Source of the DNA: Alkaliphilus hydrothermalis
GTDB lineage: Bacteria > Bacillota > Clostridia > Peptostreptococcales > Natronincolaceae
NCBI RefSeq assembly: GCF_016908555.1
Contig: NZ_JAFBEE010000032.1
Span: forward strand, 1 to 23,079
Direction of reading: 5' to 3'
DNA length: 23,079 nt
This document shows, piece by piece, positions 16,185 through 22,995 of this stretch. The position numbers and the translations under genes were made by a program. Below the pieces are notes generated by a model. It was not told the DNA's origin, did no database searches, and saw only the letters and a list, made by a program, of their open reading frames with translations. The first letter of the stretch is position 1, and the number at the start of each line of letters is the position of its first letter.

Positions 16185-17285
16185 ATGAAGAGGTGTAAAT
16201 TGGGGAAAAAGAAAATACTCAAAGCTATCTCAATAGTAGTGGTGGTTATTGCTGTTGGGTTCGGTGGTTATTGTGTTAATGGCTTACACAAAATCAATGA
16301 ATTATCAAGAATGACGTTTGAGGAGATGCTCGCTTATACAACCAAAGATAATAAAGATGCAGTCATTACGGTAGGAATTATACAAAATGGTAAAATGACA
16401 TATGACGTTTATGGTGAGAATGGTAATAAATTACCCACAAAAGAGCATACCTATGAAATTGGATCTATTACAAAGACATTTACCACATCATTGCTTTGCA
16501 AAGCAATAAAAGAAGGCAGAATTAGCTTGGATGATTCCATTGATGTGTATTTAAATCTTCCAAAGAAGGATTATTATCCAACGATCAGAAGATTAATGAC
16601 TCATACATCTGGATATAAAGAATATTATTTTGAAAAGCCCATGATTTTAAACTTTTTACGCGGGAAAAATGATTATAATGGAATATCTGAGGAAATGCTC
16701 ATAGAAAGACTCGGTAAGATTAATCTAGATAATACTGGTTATTCATTTAAATATTCTAACTTTGGTATGGCAACTTTAGGATCTGTGCTTGAAAGAATAT
16801 ATGATGAAGATTATACGAAATTGATTAATGATTATATTTCAGAAGATTTAGGACTTACAAACACCAAAATTTCAGATAACTCAGGTGATTTGAAGAATTA
16901 TTGGGAATGGTCAGAATCAGATGCATACATGCCAGCTGGTGCATTATTGTCCAATATTAGAGATATGATGAAATATGTTCAGATACAGATGAATAATAAA
17001 TCAGGTAACTTATCTATAGTACATGAAGCATTAGTTGAAGTAAATGCTTCAAGTAGAAGTTATGAAAAGATGGGAATAAGAATAGATATTGTTGGTGCTG
17101 GCTGGATGATTGATAATGAAAATAAAATTATTTGGCATAATGGTGGAACCGGAAATTATAATAGCTATATTGGATTTGATAAAGAAAATCAAATAGGAGT
17201 AGTGATATTATCAAATTTGCCACCAAATTATAAAATTCCAGCAACTATCATGGGAATTGAAATTTTGACTTCTTTACAAAAATGA
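16185..17285 (+). CDS. Membrane-anchored beta-lactamase-family serine hydrolase
   Basis: A 366-residue protein of the class C beta-lactamase/D-alanyl-D-alanine peptidase fold (PF00144 type). Residues about 10-30 form an N-terminal membrane anchor with the rest outside the cell. The active site is complete: SITK (94-97, nucleophile Ser94 and Lys97), YSN (190-192) and HNGG (318-321) in the KTG-like position. Members include esterases, peptidases and true beta-lactamases, so function should not be assumed to be antibiotic resistance. It starts behind GGGGGG at 16173-16178. It stands alone in an accessory region of fragments and is the one fully intact enzyme there. Confidence 0.82.
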   Translation: MKRCKLGKKKILKAISIVVVVIAVGFGGYCVNGLHKINELSRMTFEEMLAYTTKDNKDAVITVGIIQNGKMTYDVYGENGNKLPTKEHTYEIGSITKTFTTSLLCKAIKEGRISLDDSIDVYLNLPKKDYYPTIRRLMTHTSGYKEYYFEKPMILNFLRGKNDYNGISEEMLIERLGKINLDNTGYSFKYSNFGMATLGSVLERIYDEDYTKLINDYISEDLGLTNTKISDNSGDLKNYWEWSESDAYMPAGALLSNIRDMMKYVQIQMNNKSGNLSIVHEALVEVNASSRSYEKMGIRIDIVGAGWMIDNENKIIWHNGGTGNYNSYIGFDKENQIGVVILSNLPPNYKIPATIMGIEILTSLQK

Positions 17286-17286
17286 T

Positions 17287-17325
17287 TTTTGAGTATAGTA
17301 AGTAGTAACTCAAAATGCTTTTAAT
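17287..17325 (+). terminator. Possible terminator after the serine hydrolase
   Basis: TTTTGAGT (17287-17294) pairs with ACTCAAAA (17308-17315), followed by TGCTTTTAATTT. The stem is AT-rich and weak. Confidence 0.4.
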
Positions 17326-17361
17326 TTGAGGGGCAAAGTCATCGTTACCTGAATAAATTTT

Positions 17362-17386
17362 GTAACCATGCCCGGGGGTCCTTGTG
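17362..17386 (+). repeat. Direct repeat R1, copy B
   Basis: Matches 16109-16133 at 22 of 25 positions, in the same orientation. It overlaps the first codons of the following peptidase fragment (MPGGPCG); in copy A the corresponding frame reads MSGGPCV and stops after 16 codons. Confidence 0.7.
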
Positions 17387-17733
17387 GGGATAGGATGGAC
17401 CCACTTGCTTTTGCTAGTGGTGTTGAGAAGTTTGCTTCTTCGAGAGGGGTCTCACTAAACAGGGTGACCAGCAATGCTGCATTTACCCTTGAAAATACAA
17501 CATCTTACATTGTAAACGGATTGGCTAATGATAGTCCAGTTGCTACTTTGAATCTAAACGGTTTTTGGGACGAACATGGATGGCATTGGATGACGATAAC
17601 AAGATATTATAGAGATTGGAACGATAATAGATTCGTCAATGTATCATCTTGGGGAAAAATCTATAATATTAACTACCAAATTCTTTTTGATGCCATGAAA
17701 AATTTTGATGGAGGATTGATGTATTTTCAGTAA
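17368..17733 (+). pseudogene. C-terminal fragment of a C39/papain-like secreted peptidase
   Basis: The 121-residue frame ends with WHWMTITRYYRDWNDNRF and VNVSSWGKIYNINY, which resemble the His-containing C-terminal half of C39-like cysteine peptidases of clostridia (catalytic His in HWMT). The upstream half with the catalytic Cys is absent: the frame has a TGA at 17350-17352, no ribosome-binding site precedes ATG 17368, and no signal peptide is present. Upstream codons GKVIVT-stop-INFVT may be decayed coding sequence. A shorter product from ATG 17395 (after GGGGA) is conceivable. I judge it a remnant, but a small functional protein cannot be excluded. Confidence 0.6.
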
Positions 17734-17743
17734 ATTTTGACTT

Positions 17744-17783
17744 AAATAGTCCTATGTATTTATAATTTTCCATAGGACTATTT
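17744..17783 (+). terminator. Perfect 13-bp hairpin after the peptidase fragment
   Basis: AAATAGTCCTATG (17744-17756) pairs perfectly with CATAGGACTATTT (17771-17783) across 14 bases. Only a weak T-rich tail follows; it is probably a terminator for the gene remnant. Confidence 0.6.
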
Positions 17784-17821
17784 GACTTAGAGTAAATAAC
17801 GAAAAGATTTATTTGATGTGG

Positions 17822-18215
17822 ATGTTTATGAAAAAACTAATTATCTTTCTTGTAACTGTATCATTATTAACCTTATTAAGCGCCTGTGCAACCTATTACA
17901 ATCTTAACATTACCTTAGTTAAAGAGTTCAAAAAAGATATCATGTCCGAATATAAGCAAATAAAAAGCTTATAGGTACGATATTCACGTGGGCCAGGATT
18001 AGCATTTGATTATAGATTTAAAAATGAAATTAGCAAGAAAGAAATGTTTAATATTTTTGATAAAACAAAAGAATTGATTCTCAACGAAGATCTTCAAAAT
18101 GAATTTTTTGAAGAGATCTATTTCAAAAGGGTAGAAGAATGAAAGGATATATCCATATATAGTTATTTATTTTGATTTAAATAATGATGGTAAGTATGAT
18201 GAAATAAGTAATTAA
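17822..18215 (+). pseudogene. Small lipoprotein gene broken by a stop codon and a frameshift
   Basis: From ATG 17822 (or 17828) the frame encodes MKKLIIFLVTVSLLTLLSAC, a lipoprotein signal peptide with lipobox LSAC (Cys22), then a Lys/Glu-rich segment ending at TAG 17972-17974. The same frame continues without another stop for 55 codons (VRYSRGPGLAFDYRFKNEIS onward) to TGA 18140-18142. The +1 frame, open across that point, continues with ERIYPYIVIYFDLNNDGKYD to TAA 18213-18215. Restoring one sense codon and one base would give about 131 residues. I do not recognise the family. With no intact frame above 50 codons it falls below usual annotation cutoffs. Confidence 0.7.
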
Positions 18216-18300
18216 AGTACAATAGTTTGATAGAGTCGCTCATTAGGATTAACCATATTGTCATGGATGCCATTTGTAAGTACATGATAGATGCCAGGCA

Positions 18301-18360
18301 GTGAGTCAAGATAATGGTGTATTATATAGTGGGTGGGATTTCTACTGAGAAAGGTTTAGC
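18301..18360 (+). mobile_element. Relic of the 5' end of a probable group II intron
   Basis: These 60 bases align without gaps to 22996-23055 at 45 of 60 positions; most differences are C-to-T or G-to-A relative to the other copy. Similarity starts exactly at GTG and not before, as expected if GTGNG marks an intron 5' boundary, and ends at TTTAGC. Nothing further of an intron or a reverse transcriptase is seen downstream, so this is a truncated relic. Confidence 0.5.
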
Positions 18361-18430
18361 CGCATTTATACCTAAACGACCCCCATTTCAAAAATGGGGT
18401 TGTAGGGGGTCTATTTCCAATATTTATGCG
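18361..18430. repeat. Nested palindromic element
   Basis: CGCAT (18361-18365) pairs with ATGCG (18425-18429); inside, GACCCCC pairs with GGGGGTC (18405-18411 side), and alternatively CCCCATTT pairs with AAATGGGG across CAA. It directly abuts the intron relic. It resembles the small GC-rich repeats that accumulate in intergenic DNA; I cannot name the family. Confidence 0.5.
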
Positions 18431-18455
18431 TATCAATATCACCTTTCTATCAAAA

Positions 18456-18493
18456 CACATGTTGAGTGTGTGGTAGGGATATCGAGGGGTTAA
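18456..18493 (+). pseudogene. Duplicate of an rlmD/TrmA-family gene 3' end
   Basis: The frame reads T-HVECVV-G-I-S-R-G-stop against P-HVECVV-L-I-E-R-K-stop at the end of rlmD (15759-15797): same spacing to the stop codon, 25 of 39 bases identical, and five of the differences are synonymous third-position changes (cac/cat, gtg/gtt, gta/gtg, gtg/gta, aga/agg). Upstream codons are not rlmD-like. This fits a displaced or element-borne gene end at an integration site, or the tail of a lost paralogue. Confidence 0.5.
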
Positions 18494-18554
18494 ATGATAG
18501 AAGATAGTGGTTGTAAGGGGTGGAGAGGTTGTATAGTATTATTGGGGTTGTTAG

Positions 18555-18899
18555 TCAGTTAAGGGTAATACAGCAGATGAACCAGCGACGTCAAGTGAGG
18601 TTAGACAAGGGCTTAGTAATTACGGGTTTAGTAGTTCTTTACAATATTCAGCACTTGCCTTCAATGCAATAATGAGTGAAATTGATGCAAATAGACCAGC
18701 AATAGCTGGAATTTCATGGAACAATGGAACTGGTCATATGGTAGTTTTACGAGGATATGACGATAGCACTTCTACTAAATATGTGAGTTACATGGAACCA
18801 GGTGATGGATTTTATTATTCTATGACGTATAATGCTTTTGTAGGAAGTTCATCTGGTACTAGGCATTGGATAGAAACGGTATATAATATTAAAAGATAG
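18555..18899 (+). pseudogene. C-terminal part of a C39-family-like cysteine peptidase
   Basis: The open frame from 18555 (after TAG 18552-18554) reads SVKGNTADEPATSSEVRQGL and leads into an intact part from ATG 18672 (75 codons) with the catalytic-His region GTGHMVVLRGYDD, like the C39_2/papain-like secreted peptidases of clostridia. The half with the signal peptide and catalytic Cys is missing; 18494-18554 contains stops and I recognise nothing in it. The stop TAG 18897-18899 lies 12 bases before the next gene, whose site AGGAG follows immediately, so the two were an operon. It is distinct from the fragment at 17368-17733. Confidence 0.65.
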
Positions 18900-18911
18900 G
18901 AGTGTGAGAAA

Positions 18912-19676
18912 ATGAGATTAAGGATTCTGGTTTTAACATTATTAATGGTTTTAGTACTGAGTGTACTTGCTAATGCTTCAACATCAATACCGAGTGGATT
19001 AGATGAATCTGCTACAGAGGGGTCAGAAAAGTTTAAATCTATGAATGTTAACGAATATAAAAATTTTGGGTACGATAATTCAGAACAGATGTTAAGTGCG
19101 TCTTTAGGAGAAGGGTTTCGTATCTATATAATTGATTATGAAAAGCTTGAGGGCAATAAGAAAGATAAATTTATAGATGTTATAGTGCCCACTAATCAGT
19201 GGCAGTTTATAGTTGAAACAAATGGAAAACCAGCTTCGTTTTTAAGAGTGGAGGAAAGTGAGGGTAAATTCGAAGCAATCTTATTTGGTGGGGATGCAAG
19301 ATATTTTAGTGGAGCTATTAATAGATTTAAAAACGAAAAAAAATCAGCACCAATACTGATAATGGATGGAAATAAGTTTTATATACTTTATCAGGGACCT
19401 AATAATCAAGAATTGATTATGAATATACCATCACCATCAGAAGTCAATCGAGGAATTATAGATCAGTTTACTGATGCTACAGCTTTTTTAGAGAATTTAA
19501 AAAAACAACAACATAATTATAAATTAAACGGAAGTGGTGAACAATTGTATGGTAATGGCGGATTGGACATCACGTTACAGCCACAACCTATTGAAGAGGA
19601 TAAAGGGTTTAATAAACTATATTTATTATTAGGACTACTTATAGCTAGTGTGGTAATCTTGAAAATAAAGGATTAA
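18912..19676 (+). CDS. Secreted or membrane-anchored protein of unknown function
   Basis: A 254-residue protein that I do not recognise. Residues 1-23 are a signal peptide (LVLTLLMVLVLSVLANAS, cleavage near Ala22); residues about 27-230 form an extracytoplasmic domain with alternating strands (FRIYIIDYEKL, FIDVIVPTNQWQFIVETNGK, APILIMDGNKFYILYQG); residues 233-251 are a C-terminal membrane helix followed by KIKD. The topology would tether the domain to the outer face of the membrane. TAGGAG at 18898-18903 precedes ATG 18912. It directly follows the C39-like peptidase remnant and was probably its partner gene. Its own frame is intact although the peptidase upstream is not. Confidence 0.65.
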   Translation: MRLRILVLTLLMVLVLSVLANASTSIPSGLDESATEGSEKFKSMNVNEYKNFGYDNSEQMLSASLGEGFRIYIIDYEKLEGNKKDKFIDVIVPTNQWQFIVETNGKPASFLRVEESEGKFEAILFGGDARYFSGAINRFKNEKKSAPILIMDGNKFYILYQGPNNQELIMNIPSPSEVNRGIIDQFTDATAFLENLKKQQHNYKLNGSGEQLYGNGGLDITLQPQPIEEDKGFNKLYLLLGLLIASVVILKIKD

Positions 19677-19755
19677 TACAAACTGAAGTGATTGTAGATT
19701 AACTGACATGAATTGAGTTATTAAATCAATTGGAAGGGATTAATTTTTGTATTAT

Positions 19756-19850
19756 GAACATCCCTCTGCCAAGTAAAAATTATGCAACTAAAGGTTGGCT
19801 GATTCCGATATTCTATTCGAGTCAGGCTTTTAGTTTATTGTCTCTACAAA
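19756..19850 (-). mobile_element. 3' remnant of an IS3-family element, copy 1
   Basis: On the minus strand a short frame reads KSLTRIEYRNQ, the typical C-terminus of IS3/IS150-group transposases, preceded by a stop. GAACATCCCTCTGCCAAGTA at 19756-19775 resembles the terminal repeat of the adjoining copy (19851-19870). Only the last few dozen bases of the element survive. The preceding 19677-19755 contains nothing that I recognise. Confidence 0.5.
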
Positions 19851-20030
19851 GAACTGCCTCCTGTCAAGTAGACGGTGGAAATAATAAAAACTCAATTAGC
19901 GGCTAGACCCCGATATTCCATTGGGCTCTGGTCGTTTAGTTTTTCTTGTTTTTGTAAGGATCAAACTCTGTATTGGTACAGGGAATGATCCTTTTGTTTT
20001 GCCCATATACGGGAGGGAGTGGATTATTAT
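19851..20030 (-). mobile_element. 3' remnant of an IS3-family element, copy 2
   Basis: On the minus strand, the frame ending near 19891 reads SLQKQEKLNDQSPMEYRGL then AAN-stop, a good IS3-family transposase C-terminus, after an in-frame TGA preceded by YQYRV. The terminal repeat GAACTGCCTCCTGTCAAGTA lies at 19851-19870. The element is cut off at the left end of the IS21 element and no continuation is seen beyond 22957. The 88-codon minus-strand frame here is not the transposase frame. Confidence 0.6.
19956..19999 (+). terminator. Hairpin inside the IS3 remnant
   Basis: AAGGATCA (19956-19963) pairs with TGATCCTT (19986-19993), with an inner CTGTA/TACAG stem around TTGG (19968-19981), followed by TTGTTTTG. 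It could act as a terminator on the plus strand, but it may simply be a transposase coding palindrome. Confidence 0.35.
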
Positions 20031-20031
20031 T

Positions 20032-20054
20032 GATTTACAATTAAAAATGACCCC
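20032..20054 (+). repeat. IS21 left terminal inverted repeat
   Basis: Matches the reverse complement of 22929-22951 at 19 of 23 positions. A second related unit ending TTGACCCC lies at 20058-20078. Confidence 0.75.
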
Positions 20055-20070
20055 CCATTTACAAGTAAAC

Positions 20071-20097
20071 TTGACCCCCTCATAGATATTGTATACT
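20071..20097 (+). promoter_or_regulatory. Candidate istA promoter
   Basis: TTGACC (20071-20076) and TATACT (20092-20097) are separated by 15 bases, slightly short. The -35 lies inside the inner end repeat, so transposase binding would cover it, a common autoregulatory layout. Confidence 0.4.
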
Positions 20098-20151
20098 CTA
20101 ATCACATGGAAAAAAAGTAATAATTCTACATAGTGATTAGGGGGACTTGAG

Positions 20152-21651
20152 GTGAAGGACATGCATGATTGGGAGGCAGTAATGAGACTCCATAGAGCAG
20201 GAGTGCCTAAGAAAGCAATTGCAAGAAGTCTGAATATGTCAAAGAATACAGTAAAGAGCTTAATAAAGAAAAAGAAACCACCAAAATATGAAAGGGAGTA
20301 TTATCCAACAAAAATTGATAGTTACAAAGATCAAATAAGGGAGTGGTACTTAAATCCTCAATATGATTTTATCGGTACAAGAATATTTAGAGAACTAAAA
20401 CAAAGGGGTTATGAAGGTAGTATTAATCCCATATATAGATACCTTTTAACTCTCAAGGAAGAAAAAGATGAAATAACTAAAAGAGCAACTATAAGAGTTG
20501 AAACTCCCTATGGAGATCAGTCTCAGTTTGATTGGTCACCATATAAAGTAGATATTGGAGGGAAATTAACAGAAGTTCATTGCTTAACCATGATTTTATC
20601 TGCTTCAAGAAAAAAAGCGGTTGTCTTTTCTAAATCTGTAGATGGAGACTCTATTTATGAAGCTATTGAAGAACTTTTCAGAGATTTAGGGGGTGTGACA
20701 AAGGAATTAATAATAGACAACCCTAAGGCGTTAGTAATTAGTCATGAAAAAGATAAGGAGGTTAAGTATAACGAAAGTACTTTGATGTTGAGTATGCATC
20801 TTGGTACAGAGCTAAACGCTTGTAGGCCCTACCGGGCTAGAACTAAAGGTAAAGTGGAAAAACCCTATCAATACATAGAAGAACAATTCATAAAGGGAAG
20901 TAGCTTCAAATCTATGATTGAGCTCAACTTTGCGGCTAAGGAATTTATTAATACCTGGAATAAGGAAATCAATGGCACTACTAAAAGAAGTCCTGATGAT
21001 ATGTTTCTCGAAGAGATAGAGTATCTGCTCCCATTGCCAAATAAAAGGTTTATGAATACGAACATGTGTAAGAGAAAGGTTAGCTTAGATTCTATGGTAT
21101 CAGTGGATTCAAATAAGTACAGTGTGCCTGTTAAATATGTTGATAAATCCGTTAGGATTAGGAAGGTATACGGATTTAGACTAGAAATCTACACTGAGGC
21201 TTTAGAAAAGATAGCAGAACATGAAATCATTACAGGTAAAGGTAAAAATACAGTAGTTGATAGCCACTACTGGGAGATACAGAATCTAGTTCCTAAATCT
21301 ATCCCTGAAATCAAAAGACAATTTGTGGCTACCTTCGAACTGGGTGAAGAGTACTTTAAACGAACGGCCAGTATCCTTAAGCAACCTAGCTTTCATGCTA
21401 GAGGATTTTTAAAACTAAGGGAACTCTATGATGTGGCTGATCTTAATAAAATACTAAACTACTGCTTAGAGAGTGAAATCTACAGAATTGAAAGTATTAA
21501 GGAAGTAATTAAAGAAAAATATTTAGAAATTATTCTAAATCATAACCAATTAGATCCCCAAGAAAATGAATCTCTCTCAGATATAGCTAAGACTACAGAA
21601 TTTGAAGGTTTAATAAGGGATATATCATATTATGAGGGGGGTCAAAATTGA
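20152..21651 (+). CDS. istA: IS21-family transposase IstA
   Basis: A 499-residue DDE transposase that cuts and joins the element ends. An N-terminal helix-turn-helix (about 18-40, GVPKKAIARSLNMSKNTVKS) binds the end repeats. The catalytic triad is Asp127 (QFDWSP), Asp189 (IIDNPKA) and Glu236 (KGKVEKPY). A C-terminal domain with KYSVPVKYV follows, as in other IstA proteins. The GTG start at 20152 is 7 bases behind AGGGGGA (20139-20145); ATG 20161 is an alternative. It overlaps istB by 4 bases. Confidence 0.93.
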   Translation: MKDMHDWEAVMRLHRAGVPKKAIARSLNMSKNTVKSLIKKKKPPKYEREYYPTKIDSYKDQIREWYLNPQYDFIGTRIFRELKQRGYEGSINPIYRYLLTLKEEKDEITKRATIRVETPYGDQSQFDWSPYKVDIGGKLTEVHCLTMILSASRKKAVVFSKSVDGDSIYEAIEELFRDLGGVTKELIIDNPKALVISHEKDKEVKYNESTLMLSMHLGTELNACRPYRARTKGKVEKPYQYIEEQFIKGSSFKSMIELNFAAKEFINTWNKEINGTTKRSPDDMFLEEIEYLLPLPNKRFMNTNMCKRKVSLDSMVSVDSNKYSVPVKYVDKSVRIRKVYGFRLEIYTEALEKIAEHEIITGKGKNTVVDSHYWEIQNLVPKSIPEIKRQFVATFELGEEYFKRTASILKQPSFHARGFLKLRELYDVADLNKILNYCLESEIYRIESIKEVIKEKYLEIILNHNQLDPQENESLSDIAKTTEFEGLIRDISYYEGGQN

Positions 21652-22403
21652 ATGTAAAAGAAGGGATTTCCATAGACAATGTTTACCTTGAAAATCTACT
21701 GAAAAAATTCAAGCTATTAGATATTAGAGATAAATATGAAGAAGAAATTCAATTAGCCATCGAAAAGAACTTAAGTTACAGAGAATTTTTAGCTAATCTA
21801 TTAATGATAGAAGAGATGGGGAAAAAAGAAAGGCTTAAAATGAGAAATGTAAAAGCAGCTAACTTTGAAAGTTTAAAAACTCTAGATCAATTTGACTTTT
21901 CCTTTCCTAAAACTATCAACATGGCTAAAATAAAAGATTTACAAACTCTGACTTTTTTAGAAAAGAAAGAAAATGTAATTTTAATAGGACCACCTGGGGT
22001 GGGCAAAAGTCATATTGCTACTTCTCTAGGGATAAGGGCTTGTGAAGAGGGAAAAAAGGTTTTGTTTATACCAGCAACAAGACTAATTGATGAACTAGAT
22101 GCAGCTTATGAAAGAAAGACACTAAAACAAGCATTTAAAAGGCTTTCTAAAATAGATTTATTAATTGTAGATGAATTAGGTCATATGAAGCTAGACAAAG
22201 AAAAAGAGAGTATATTTTTTCAACTTATCCGCCAAAGATACGAAAAAAACTCTCTCATCATAACCACAAATCTCCCATTGGGTTCATGGGATGAAATATT
22301 TACAAGTAAACTAGCAGCCACAGCAATACTAGATAGGCTAGTTCACCACTGTCATATCATTAGTATAACAGGAGATAGCTACCGCGTAAAGGGACAAAAT
22401 TAA
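21648..22403 (+). CDS. istB: IS21-family helper ATPase IstB
   Basis: A 251-residue AAA+ ATPase related to DnaC, which oligomerises on target DNA and stimulates IstA. Walker A is GPPGVGKS (114-121), Walker B LLIVDE (171-176), and IITTNLP is the sensor-1 region. Residues 1-100 are the usual IstB N-terminal domain. The TTG start at 21648 overlaps the istA stop (TTGA) and is preceded by GAGGGGGG, so translation is coupled to istA. Confidence 0.93.
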   Translation: MNVKEGISIDNVYLENLLKKFKLLDIRDKYEEEIQLAIEKNLSYREFLANLLMIEEMGKKERLKMRNVKAANFESLKTLDQFDFSFPKTINMAKIKDLQTLTFLEKKENVILIGPPGVGKSHIATSLGIRACEEGKKVLFIPATRLIDELDAAYERKTLKQAFKRLSKIDLLIVDELGHMKLDKEKESIFFQLIRQRYEKNSLIITTNLPLGSWDEIFTSKLAATAILDRLVHHCHIISITGDSYRVKGQN

Positions 22404-22415
22404 GGGGGCATGACC

Positions 22416-22865
22416 TTGGGAAAACACAAAAATACAGAAATTGATTTTGATAAAATCGTAAAAATATTTAATGAGGATGGTAAAGAAGTTGCGGCAGCAT
22501 TTGTTGAAGCAGAGTATCAAAGCTCATATCCAGTTATTCAGAGAAAGGTAAGAAAAGAAACCAACTACGTTTTCAACAAAAACACTAGGAAATACGAAAT
22601 AAAAGCTGATAAACATGATGGCTTTATGACTATAGAAGAATTATGTGAAGGTAAATCCCAGCCAAGAGTTTTTGAGGAAAAATCCAGTCCTAAACCGGAC
22701 TCAATTGAGATAATAAACGATGATTTTAGAAGCTTGATGCTCCATCTAATGAAGGATAAAATGCAGGAAATAAATAAGTATATTTATCTTGAACAGAGTA
22801 CAAATCAGGTAATAATACAACTTAAGAAACTAGAGGCTAATGGCTACAAGGTGGTGATAAATTAA
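22416..22865 (+). CDS. Third gene of the IS21 element, unknown function
   Basis: A protein of about 149-151 residues inside the element, between istB and the right end, separated from istB by only 6-12 bases. I do not recognise the family. Residues about 12-45 (IDFDKIVKIFNEDGKEVAAA onward to YPVIQRKVRKET) look like a small helix-turn-helix or winged-helix unit, residues 63-95 are polar, and residues 100-151 look helical with a final strand (GYKVVIN). Start: ATG 22410 sits too close to AAGGGGG (22402-22408), so TTG 22416 is likelier. The tight spacing says it is cotranscribed with istAB and may be a regulator, accessory factor or passenger gene. Confidence 0.65.
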   Translation: MGKHKNTEIDFDKIVKIFNEDGKEVAAAFVEAEYQSSYPVIQRKVRKETNYVFNKNTRKYEIKADKHDGFMTIEELCEGKSQPRVFEEKSSPKPDSIEIINDDFRSLMLHLMKDKMQEINKYIYLEQSTNQVIIQLKKLEANGYKVVIN

Positions 22866-22928
22866 GTTTTATTTCCATTTTTGAAAAAAAATCAGGGGGG
22901 CAAATTTCAGTGTAAAAAATTAAAAAAA

Positions 22929-22951
22929 GGGGTCAATTTTACTTGACAATC
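22929..22951 (-). repeat. IS21 right terminal inverted repeat
   Basis: Read on the minus strand as GATTGTCAAGTAAAATTGAC plus CCC; matches the left repeat 20032-20054 at 19 of 23 positions. A second unit with GGGGGGCAAATTTCAGTGTA lies inward, at about 22895-22918. Confidence 0.75.
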
Positions 22952-22995
22952 TACATTATTGTTAACTAATAGACACACATGGCAGGGGACGGTTC

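Larger units (their letters stand above)
20031..22957 (+). mobile_element. IS21-family insertion sequence with an extra gene
   Basis: About 2.9 kb with istA, istB and a third gene, bounded by inverted repeats at 20032-20054 and 22929-22951. Each end also carries a second, inner copy of the repeat (20058-20078; about 22895-22918), the multiple-site arrangement typical of IS21 transposase-binding ends. Outer limits (TGATT at 20031 and CTACA ending at 22955) are my estimate; a target-site duplication was not established. All genes look intact, so the element may be functional. Confidence 0.85.

Noticed and set aside
18314..18493. A continuous frame of 59 codons reading through the intron relic, the palindrome and the rlmD-like tail
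   Set aside because: It spans three unrelated pieces, has no ribosome-binding site and matches nothing that I know except its last codons; chance openness is the simpler reading.
15887..20030. The accessory region as one intact new defence or peptide-export system
   Set aside because: Most of its genes are fragments or broken, no precursor peptide, transporter, nuclease or signalling gene is present, and insertion relics dominate. It reads as a degraded hotspot.
19896..20162. An 88-codon minus-strand frame across the IS21 left end
   Set aside because: It crosses the element boundary, and the real IS3 transposase ending is in another frame of the same strand.
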